Part shown: positions 54,779-62,179 of the stretch, in pieces | How the letters are laid out: each line of letters begins with the position of its first letter | Numbering within the stretch: the first letter of the stretch is position 1 | Assembly: GCF_013111185.1 (NCBI RefSeq) | Contig: NZ_WVRE01000001.1 | Location: 248,001-312,000, forward strand | Origin: Ruegeria sp. HKCCD7303 | Lineage (GTDB): Bacteria; Pseudomonadota; Alphaproteobacteria; Rhodobacterales; Rhodobacteraceae | Direction: 5' to 3' | Length of the DNA stretch: 64,000 bases | The notes under the pieces: model-generated | The model's input: the letters and a program-made list of their open reading frames with translations, nothing else | Database searches by the model: none | What the model was told of the DNA's origin: nothing | Position numbers and translations under genes: made by a program

Positions 54779-56464
54779 ATGGGCGATTGGTTTGTGAATG
54801 TGCTGCGCAGCTATCCCGAACTGGCGGTTTTTCTGTCGATAGGGATAGGGTTCTGGATCGGTCCCAAGAAATTTTTTGGTTTCAGCCTCGGGACCGTTAC
54901 AGCAACTTTGCTTGCGGCTGTGATCATCGGGCAAACGCATATTCAAATCGACTCGGCGGTCAAATCGACCTTTTTCATCATGTTCATCTTCGCAGTTGGA
55001 TACGGTGTCGGCCCACAGTTTATCCGCGGTCTCAAGGCAGACGGCGCACGAGAGGTGTTGTTCGCACTCAGTGTTTTGGCTTTGTGCCTGATTGTGCCAG
55101 TCTTATCTGCCAAAGTCGCAGGGCTGGAACTGGGCTTCGCGGCTGGCTTGTATGCAGGATCACAGACCATTTCTGCCGCAATTGGTGTGGCGACCGACCA
55201 GATCAGTCAACTGGGTCTGTCGTCAGAACAGGCGCAGACCTATGCCAATCAGATACCGATTGCCTACGCAGTCACATATATTTACGGCACGATCGGGTCG
55301 GCCATCATTCTGGCCAAACTCGGGCCACGTCTGATCGGTGTGAATCTGGTTGTCGCTTGCAAAGAATATGAGGCCAAGCTTGGTGGTAGCGCTTCTGTTG
55401 AGACTGGCGAAGGTATCGTTTCGGCCTATCGCATGATCGAAGCTCGGGCGTTCGAAATCCCCGATGACAGCGATTTGCTGGGCCAGCCGGTGAAGGATTT
55501 GATGCCTGGTGTGCGTATTTATGCCGAACGGATCAAGCGCGGTGACGCTGTGATCGAGGTTGAAGACAGCACGGTACTTCAGGCGGGCGACCTCGTCATG
55601 TTCTCTGGGCGACGCGCGGATTTGGTTGGCCTTTTGGAAGGGCACCTGAAAGAGGCTGATGCCCCTGAATTGCTGAACACGCCGACCGAGAAGCTGGATG
55701 TGCTGATCACCAGCAAAGAGGTTCACGGGAAAACTCTGGAAGAACTAAGCAAGCTTTCGCTGGCGCGCGGTGTCTATGTTTCGAAACTAATGCGAAACAT
55801 GGTCGAACTGCCACTTTTGCCGGGAACTGTTGTGCATCGCGGCGATATCTTGACGGTTCTTGGATCAAAGCGTCATGTAGAGGCCGCCATTGCCCGGGTT
55901 GGGTATGCCGACCGCCCGGTCGAGACAACAGACTTGGCTTTTGTCGGCTGGGGAATATTCGTTGGTGGTCTGGTCGGAACACTGGCAATTACCATGGGTG
56001 GTTTCCCAATTAGCCTATCCACAACAGGCGGGGCCCTTTTGGCCGGCTTATTACTGGGCTGGTTGCGAACTGTGCATCCGACATTCGGGCGTATTCCCGG
56101 CCCGTCTTTGTGGTTGATGAACACCCTTGGCCTAAACGTTTTCATAGCTGTGATTGGCATAAGCGCCGGTCCCGGTTTTGTGGCGGGCCTGCAACAGGCC
56201 GGCGTTGCGCTGCTGCTTTGGGGAATAGTCGCCACCTCTCTGCCGATGATCTTCTCGGTTTACGTTGGCCACTATGTGTTCAAGTTTCACCCGGCCATTC
56301 TGTTTGGCGCCTGCGCTGGCGCGAGAACAACAACCGCTGCGCTTGGGATGATCCAGGAGGCCGCGCAAAGTCGAATACCCGCGCTGGGGTATGGGATGCC
56401 CTATGCGATTGGGAACACTTTGTTGACGATCTTTGGCATGGTTGTTGTTTTGATCCTTAGTTGA
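54779..56464 (+). CDS. aspT: Aspartate:alanine antiporter AspT
   Basis: A 561-residue membrane protein of the AspT/YbjL family. Two groups of about five helices flank a cytoplasmic region of about residues 200-370 with two TrkA-C-like (RCK) modules. The family signature GxxxG-rich stretches appear as AGLYAGSQTISAAIG and GACAGARTTTAALG. AspT exchanges aspartate for alanine electrogenically; combined with aspartate decarboxylation this generates proton motive force. The ATG at 54,779 has GGGGAGGACAGGA upstream. The aspartate 4-decarboxylase gene follows after 18 bases, which makes the specific AspT assignment strong. Confidence 0.9.
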   Translation: MGDWFVNVLRSYPELAVFLSIGIGFWIGPKKFFGFSLGTVTATLLAAVIIGQTHIQIDSAVKSTFFIMFIFAVGYGVGPQFIRGLKADGAREVLFALSVLALCLIVPVLSAKVAGLELGFAAGLYAGSQTISAAIGVATDQISQLGLSSEQAQTYANQIPIAYAVTYIYGTIGSAIILAKLGPRLIGVNLVVACKEYEAKLGGSASVETGEGIVSAYRMIEARAFEIPDDSDLLGQPVKDLMPGVRIYAERIKRGDAVIEVEDSTVLQAGDLVMFSGRRADLVGLLEGHLKEADAPELLNTPTEKLDVLITSKEVHGKTLEELSKLSLARGVYVSKLMRNMVELPLLPGTVVHRGDILTVLGSKRHVEAAIARVGYADRPVETTDLAFVGWGIFVGGLVGTLAITMGGFPISLSTTGGALLAGLLLGWLRTVHPTFGRIPGPSLWLMNTLGLNVFIAVIGISAGPGFVAGLQQAGVALLLWGIVATSLPMIFSVYVGHYVFKFHPAILFGACAGARTTTAALGMIQEAAQSRIPALGYGMPYAIGNTLLTIFGMVVVLILS

Positions 56465-56482
56465 TTTGGAAAGGTATGTGTT

Positions 56483-58105
56483 ATGGACCGTCTGAAACTG
56501 CACGATTACGAAGCGCTCAGCCCTTTTCAGATCAAAGATGAGCTGATCAAACTAGCCTCGGATGAGGCCAGAAAATCCAACAGCGCGTTTCTGAATGCGG
56601 GACGAGGAAATCCCAACTGGATCGCAACCCGTCCGCGTGAAGCGTTCTTTGCACTCGGTCAGTTTGCCGTCACCGAAGCCAAACGCGTCATGGATCATCC
56701 GGCGGGTCTGGGTGGCATGCCAGCCGTCAAGGGATGCCATGACAGGCTTCTGAAATGGGCTGAGGTCAATGCGGACATGCCCGGCACGGACACTTTGCTT
56801 ACCGTTGTCAAACACGCCATTTTTGCGTTTGATTTCAATGCAGATGCGTTTGTTCACGAACTGACGGACTCGATTATTGGCGACAATTACCCGGTGCCGG
56901 ACCGTATTCTGCATCACAATCAGATCATAGCGCACGAATACTTGATGTGGGCCATGTGTTCTGGTCGACAGCCGGATGCGCGATTTGATCTGTTTGCAGT
57001 CGAGGGCGGCACGGCGGCGATGTGTTACATCTTCAAGTCGCTCAAAGCCAACCGATTACTGAACCCAGGTGATACGATTGCGTTGTGTACTCCGATCTTC
57101 ACGCCGTATCTCGAGATGCCTGAACTTGAGGATTACAGCCTCGAATCCGTGCATGTGGAAACGGACGAAGAAGACGCGTTCCAGCTGACCGATGCAGCGG
57201 TCGAGACGTTGAAAGACCCCAAAGTAAAAGCCTTCTTTCTGGTCAATCCGGGCAATCCTTCGTCAGTTGCGCTGAACAAGGCATCTTTGGAGAAGCTGGC
57301 AGATGTGGTCGAGAACCATCGCCCCGATCTCATCGTTCTGACAGATGATGTCTATGGAACCTTCGTGCATGATTTCACATCGGTCATGGGGTACATGCCG
57401 CGCAACACGATCGGCGTGTATTCGTATTCGAAGTATTTCGGCTGCACCGGCTGGCGTTTGGGTGTCATCGCAGTGGCGCAGGACAATATCTTTGACCTCA
57501 AACTGGCTGAGCACAGTGAACAGATCAAACAGGCGCTGGACAAGCGCTATGGCACGCTCAGCCTGACACCGCGTGAGATCAGGTTCATAGACCGTCTGGT
57601 TGCAGACAGCCGGGATGTTGCCCTGAACCACACCGCTGGTCTTTCCTTGCCGCAACAGGTCATGATGACCCTGTTTTCGCTTGTTGAACTTGTAGACACC
57701 AAGAAAGACTATCAAACGGCTTGTATGGAGCTTGTGCATCGACGGTTCAAATTGTTGACCGAGGCGATGGGGATCGAAGTCAATGCAGGTGAAAACTACG
57801 ATGCCTATTACGGGATTATCGATTTCGAGTATTGGTTGCGAAAATATGTCGGTGAGGATGTTGTTGCGTGGATCAAGAAGAACGTGCACCCGCTTGATAT
57901 CGCGTTCAAACTGGCCGAAGATCACGGGATTGTTCTATTGAACGGCAGCGGCTTCGATGCGCCGGGTTGGTCTGCGCGCGTGTCTTTTGCCAACCTGCCG
58001 GACGAAGCCTATGCCCAGATCGGCCGCGCCGTACGGTCCGTAGCCAGAGGTTATGTCGAAGCTTATCGTGCCGCCAATAAAATGCCGCTGCATGGCGGGT
58101 CATAA
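56483..58105 (+). CDS. aspD: Aspartate 4-decarboxylase AspD
   Basis: A 540-residue PLP enzyme that removes the beta-carboxyl of L-aspartate to give L-alanine and CO2, with a side transaminase activity in the family. It shows the AspD length (longer than ordinary aminotransferases), NAGRGNPNW near the start, LTDDVYGTF, and Lys317 in SYSKYFGCTGWRLG as the Schiff-base lysine. Scalar proton consumption by this reaction and aspartate/alanine exchange by the co-encoded AspT form a decarboxylation cycle. GGAAAGGT lies upstream of the ATG. Confidence 0.92.
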   Translation: MDRLKLHDYEALSPFQIKDELIKLASDEARKSNSAFLNAGRGNPNWIATRPREAFFALGQFAVTEAKRVMDHPAGLGGMPAVKGCHDRLLKWAEVNADMPGTDTLLTVVKHAIFAFDFNADAFVHELTDSIIGDNYPVPDRILHHNQIIAHEYLMWAMCSGRQPDARFDLFAVEGGTAAMCYIFKSLKANRLLNPGDTIALCTPIFTPYLEMPELEDYSLESVHVETDEEDAFQLTDAAVETLKDPKVKAFFLVNPGNPSSVALNKASLEKLADVVENHRPDLIVLTDDVYGTFVHDFTSVMGYMPRNTIGVYSYSKYFGCTGWRLGVIAVAQDNIFDLKLAEHSEQIKQALDKRYGTLSLTPREIRFIDRLVADSRDVALNHTAGLSLPQQVMMTLFSLVELVDTKKDYQTACMELVHRRFKLLTEAMGIEVNAGENYDAYYGIIDFEYWLRKYVGEDVVAWIKKNVHPLDIAFKLAEDHGIVLLNGSGFDAPGWSARVSFANLPDEAYAQIGRAVRSVARGYVEAYRAANKMPLHGGS

Positions 58106-58169
58106 ATTAGCATTGCCGCAAGAATGAAACCCACTATCCGTACCTGTAATCAGGTGCTACGCAGGTGCT

Positions 58170-60080
58170 GTGGAAAAGGCAAACTTGGACATAACGGAAA
58201 AGCGCATAAAGGCGATGACCACGGCAGGGCTGAACCTTATCGGTCAGGCGCTTTCCATTTATGACAGCAAGTTGCAGCTTGTGCTCAGCAATCGCCGGTT
58301 TCAGGAAATGTTCGATTTACCGGACGAGTTGGTTCAACCCGGGGCTCCGTTTCGGGATACAATTCATTTCCTCGCCAGCCGTGGAGAATATGGACATGAC
58401 GAGAGTGTCGAGGACATGGTCAATCTGCGGGTCAAGCAGGCCCTGGCGTTTGAACCGCATTACATGGAGCGGGTGCGGCCCAACGGGCAGGTTGTCTCAA
58501 TCGAGGGCGCTCCGTTGCCTCAAGGAGGATGGGTCGCGGTCTATACTGACATCACGGGCACGCGGCGCGCCGAAAACCTGTTGCGGGCGCGATCAGAGGA
58601 ACTGTCGGAACAGTTGCTCGGGCACGCCGAGGAACTATCAGCGACCAACCGCAAGCTTGCAGCCACGATCGCGGCCTTGGAAGAAGCGAAAAGGGAACTG
58701 ACCGAAATTGAAGCCCGAACGCGCCTTGTGACCGAAATGATGCCTGCGCATATCGCGCATTTGGACAGTGACGGGCTTTATGACTACTCCAACCGACGTC
58801 TGAGTGCGGTCATGCCGGGGCGTCCGTCCGATATTCTTGGCCTGCATATTTCCGAGGCGCTGGGTGAGGTCGCTTTTGAGCGCGTGGAAAGCCATTTGCA
58901 AAAGGCTTATGATGGCGCGCCTTCAGTTTTTGAGTTTACCGAAGATCAGGATGCTCGTCGCATCCGAGTTTCGTTCACGCCGGATGGGGCAGGGGGTGTC
59001 TATGTGATGTCCGTGGACATTACCGAAGAAACGCAGGCACGGGTCGCCTTGCAGCAGACTCGTCGCCGGGCGATGGCAGCCCAGATGACCAGCGGCCTGG
59101 CGCATGACTTTTCCAACTTGCTAACGATTATCCTTGGGATGCAGTCCAGATTGGACAAGATGGACCTTCCGGATGAAGCGCAAGAACTGGTTGCAGCCAC
59201 TCAACAAACAGCGCGTCGGGGTGGGCAGTTGCTGAATCGTATCGCAGATATGACTGGCAACCGTACGCCCCAGCCGCAGGCCACAGACATGCGCGGTTTG
59301 TTGGAAGATCTGCGTATTCTGGCCACCCCATCCCTGCCGCGTGGCATGGGGCTTTCTGTTGTGAACACTCTTCCCGATCAGGCACTAGTGTTGGATCCAG
59401 GGATGGTCCAGGACGCGTTGCTGAACCTTGTCCTGAACGCGCGAGATGCGTGCGGAAGCACGGGTCAGATCACCATCAGCGCACATGCGATTGGCAAGAT
59501 ATGGGTCGAAATCACAGTGTCCGACACCGGCCCAGGATTTTCGTCCGAGGCGCTGGAGAAGGCATTGAACCCCTTTTTCACGACTAAAGGCAGTGACGGG
59601 TCTGGTTTGGGCTTGCCCATGGTTTATGACACGGTGAAACTTGCCGGTGGTGATCTGAACCTCAGAAACACTCCATCCGGCGCATCGGTCGTGTTGCGAT
59701 TGCCATATCGTTCCGCTCCACCCTCTCAGGATGGCCTTGTGTTGTTGGTGGAAGACAGCGACGAGTTGCGAGGTCAGTTCCGAGACATGCTGGTTGAGCT
59801 TGGTTTTTCAGTCATAGAAGCCAATTCGGTGGATGAAGCCCTAACGCTGCTTTCGAATGTAGAGGATATCGCGATGGTGTTGTCCGACATCCGCTTGGAG
59901 GGAGGGGGCTCGGGCCTGGATCTTCTGCGGCAAATAGGCTCTGGAGTGCCGTGCATCCTTATGACCTCTCTACCGAATTCTGATCCGCTGTACCAACAGG
60001 CGCTTGCGTTGGCGCCGGTGTTGCGTAAACCGTTTTCACAGGCTCAATTGTCCGCACTGATTCAAGCTAAGGCCGCCTGA
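58170..60080 (+). CDS. Hybrid PAS sensor histidine kinase with C-terminal receiver domain
   Basis: A 636-residue cytoplasmic kinase; no membrane helix is seen. Domains in order: a PAS domain at about residues 20-130 (ALSIYDSKLQLVLSNRRF), a coiled coil, a second PAS at about 185-290, the phosphoacceptor region with His312 in SGLAHDFSNLL, an ATPase domain with NLVLNARDAC, DTGPGFS and GSGLGLPM, and a receiver domain with Asp573 in VLSDIRLEGGGSG. The start is GTG at 58,170; an ATG 45 bases downstream is possible. It begins 64 bases after aspD and overlaps the response-regulator gene by one base, so it likely forms a phosphorelay with that regulator. Confidence 0.9.
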   Translation: MEKANLDITEKRIKAMTTAGLNLIGQALSIYDSKLQLVLSNRRFQEMFDLPDELVQPGAPFRDTIHFLASRGEYGHDESVEDMVNLRVKQALAFEPHYMERVRPNGQVVSIEGAPLPQGGWVAVYTDITGTRRAENLLRARSEELSEQLLGHAEELSATNRKLAATIAALEEAKRELTEIEARTRLVTEMMPAHIAHLDSDGLYDYSNRRLSAVMPGRPSDILGLHISEALGEVAFERVESHLQKAYDGAPSVFEFTEDQDARRIRVSFTPDGAGGVYVMSVDITEETQARVALQQTRRRAMAAQMTSGLAHDFSNLLTIILGMQSRLDKMDLPDEAQELVAATQQTARRGGQLLNRIADMTGNRTPQPQATDMRGLLEDLRILATPSLPRGMGLSVVNTLPDQALVLDPGMVQDALLNLVLNARDACGSTGQITISAHAIGKIWVEITVSDTGPGFSSEALEKALNPFFTTKGSDGSGLGLPMVYDTVKLAGGDLNLRNTPSGASVVLRLPYRSAPPSQDGLVLLVEDSDELRGQFRDMLVELGFSVIEANSVDEALTLLSNVEDIAMVLSDIRLEGGGSGLDLLRQIGSGVPCILMTSLPNSDPLYQQALALAPVLRKPFSQAQLSALIQAKAA

Positions 60081-60781
60081 TGACCCAACCTTTGGTGACC
60101 ATTCTCGATGACGAACCCGAGATACGACGTATCCTGACCGACGTCTTGGAGGATGCCGGGTTCCGAACACAGAGTTTCTCTCGCGCCCGAGAGTTCGAGG
60201 CGGCACTGAACCGCGTGACGCCGGATGTCTGTCTTGTGGATCTTTCCCTGCCGGATACCGATGGGTTGGCGCTGGTTCATCGTCTTGCTTTGGAACAGGG
60301 TGCTGCGGTGATCATCATATCTGGTCGGGCACAGGTGCAGGATCGCGTGACTGGGCTGGAACTTGGGGCTGATGACTACATAACCAAACCGTTCGATCCG
60401 GCGGAAGTGGTGGCCAGGATCCGGGCCAGGTTGCGTAACCCACGCAGTCAGACTTCGCATTCGGACACCGCTATTTTCAACGGCTGGATTGCACATTTTG
60501 ACCGCTACGTTCTTGAGGATGGCGCCGGTGCCGAAACGCCTTTCAGCCATGCAGAAGGAGAGGTTCTGAGGCTATTCCTCGAAAGCCCCAAGCGTCTTAT
60601 CAGCAGAGCGCAAATGCAAGAATCGTTGGGCGGTGCAGCAGGAGACAGTTTTGACCGGGCCATGGACGTGCGAATTTCCAGGCTTCGTACCAAACTTGGC
60701 GAAGACCCAAAGAATCCTCGCCTTATAAAAACGATTTATGGCGCTGGTTACATCTTTCTGGGCGATGTGAGTTGGAAATAA
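60080..60781 (+). CDS. OmpR-family response regulator
   Basis: A 233-residue response regulator. The receiver domain at residues 4-118 carries acidic Asp10, Asp11, phosphoacceptor Asp54 in LVDLSLPDTDG, and a conserved lysine in YITKPFDP. The C-terminal winged helix binds DNA and shows RAMDVRISRLRTKLGEDPKN and IYGAGYIF, the OmpR/PhoB effector signature. It shares one base with the kinase gene stop, so both are translated together. Targets are unknown; the upstream aspT-aspD genes are candidates because of proximity. Confidence 0.93.
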   Translation: MTQPLVTILDDEPEIRRILTDVLEDAGFRTQSFSRAREFEAALNRVTPDVCLVDLSLPDTDGLALVHRLALEQGAAVIIISGRAQVQDRVTGLELGADDYITKPFDPAEVVARIRARLRNPRSQTSHSDTAIFNGWIAHFDRYVLEDGAGAETPFSHAEGEVLRLFLESPKRLISRAQMQESLGGAAGDSFDRAMDVRISRLRTKLGEDPKNPRLIKTIYGAGYIFLGDVSWK

Positions 60782-60868
60782 ACGCTGCCCTGGCCTGCTA
60801 ACAGCTCGACGCTCAACCACATTTTATCAATTGGGGTTAGCGTCGGATTCAAAAAGCCTCGTTCGTGA

Positions 60869-62179
60869 TTACTCTCTCAAAGCTTGATCCTTGATCTTCA
60901 CAACAGGATCTAGAATGTAATCCAGAACAGATTTTCGGCCTGACAGAATATCCACTTCCGCAATCATGCCTGGGATGATTTCGACGGCGATGCTGTTCCC
61001 GTCCAACATTGTATTGTTCGTACGAATTTCCACGACGAACACTTCCTCTTCATTGCGCTCTGATCTCGTTATCGTGTCAGCACCAATTCGTATGATTTCA
61101 CCGTCCAAGGCGCCATAACGGGCGAATTCATAAGCTGTGATTTTAACCTTTACCGGTTGCCCGGCGTGCAGAAATGCAATGTCTTCGGGGCTTACGTAAG
61201 CCTCCACAAGTAATGTATCGTCAAGCGGCACGACTTCAACAAGGTCCTCTCCGCTTCTTGCATGACCACCGATGGTTGTCTTGTGAATGCGGTTGACGAT
61301 GCCCCGCACCGGAGAGCGGACTTGTGCGCGCATTGCACGATCGCGCAAGGCCGGCAGAGCCGGTTTTAGGGCCGCCAATTCTGCTGTTGCAATCGCCAGA
61401 TCGGTCAGCGCGGCACTTCGAAACCGGCTGCGGGCCGCCTGGATCCGATCATCGATTTCTTCAAGCCCCGTTTGCAGCCGATTGGTCACTGCTTCGGCAC
61501 GCACCTTGCGACCCTGCCATTCTGCTTCACTTCGCCTCAACGCCAACAAGGTTGTTGCTGGCTCCATCTGAGTTTCGACCAAAGGGGCCATAATGGCGCG
61601 CTCTTCCGCAAGGACTTTGAGCGTTTCAACAGCTGTAACGTGATCGACTAGGCCCTCTTCATATTCACGATGCTTTTGTTGCCTCTGGCGTTCCAGAATA
61701 GCAATTTCTGCTGCCAATTCTGCCTGGCGACCCTGGTACAGCGCAGTTTCCGAGCGTACGACGCTTGGCGCTCCTTTGATCAAAGCCGTGTCGAACTGCA
61801 GGTGTGTCCCGTCTATTTCCGCTTGCAGCCTTTGTGCGCGGGCCATCAGACCATACGCCCGTTGTTGTTCCTGACCGAGCTTGCTGTCGATTTGTGTCGC
61901 ATCAAGTTCCATGAGCAAATTGTCTTTGTCGACCAACTGGCCTTCGCGCACATGCAGCGCACGAAGAACACCGGGCTCGGTGGCATTGATTACTTGGATG
62001 TCTCCGGATGGGACAATGCGACCGTCTACGCGTGTCACATCGTCAAGCTCGGTTAAGTGTGCCCAAACAATGGCAGATACCAGGCAGGACAGGATCACCA
62101 ACAACAGCAGTGAACCGCGAATAGGGGAGCGCCCTTGCATTTCGCGTGCCAGCGCAGCCAGATCAGGATGCTGCGACAT
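60869..62179 (-). CDS. HlyD-family type I secretion periplasmic adaptor
   Basis: A 436-residue membrane fusion protein. One membrane helix at about residues 23-43 follows a short cytoplasmic tail. A lipoyl half (VDGRIVPSGDIQVINATEPG, then LHVREGQLV), a long helical hairpin, and a beta-barrel with VRSPVRGIVNRIHKTTIGG come next. The C-terminal GMIAEVDILSGRKSVLDYIL is the signature of type I secretion adaptors of the LapC/HlyD kind. Its start overlaps the ABC-transporter gene by 17 bases. No outer-membrane TolC-like gene or RTX protein gene is seen in the window. Confidence 0.9.
   Translation of the reverse strand: MSQHPDLAALAREMQGRSPIRGSLLLLVILSCLVSAIVWAHLTELDDVTRVDGRIVPSGDIQVINATEPGVLRALHVREGQLVDKDNLLMELDATQIDSKLGQEQQRAYGLMARAQRLQAEIDGTHLQFDTALIKGAPSVVRSETALYQGRQAELAAEIAILERQRQQKHREYEEGLVDHVTAVETLKVLAEERAIMAPLVETQMEPATTLLALRRSEAEWQGRKVRAEAVTNRLQTGLEEIDDRIQAARSRFRSAALTDLAIATAELAALKPALPALRDRAMRAQVRSPVRGIVNRIHKTTIGGHARSGEDLVEVVPLDDTLLVEAYVSPEDIAFLHAGQPVKVKITAYEFARYGALDGEIIRIGADTITRSERNEEEVFVVEIRTNNTMLDGNSIAVEIIPGMIAEVDILSGRKSVLDYILDPVVKIKDQALRE

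Noticed and set aside
58106..58169. Repeat CAGGTGCT-N4-CAGGTGCT upstream of the hybrid kinase
   Set aside because: Too short and too close to the start codon to claim as an operator, and part of it may act as the ribosome site.
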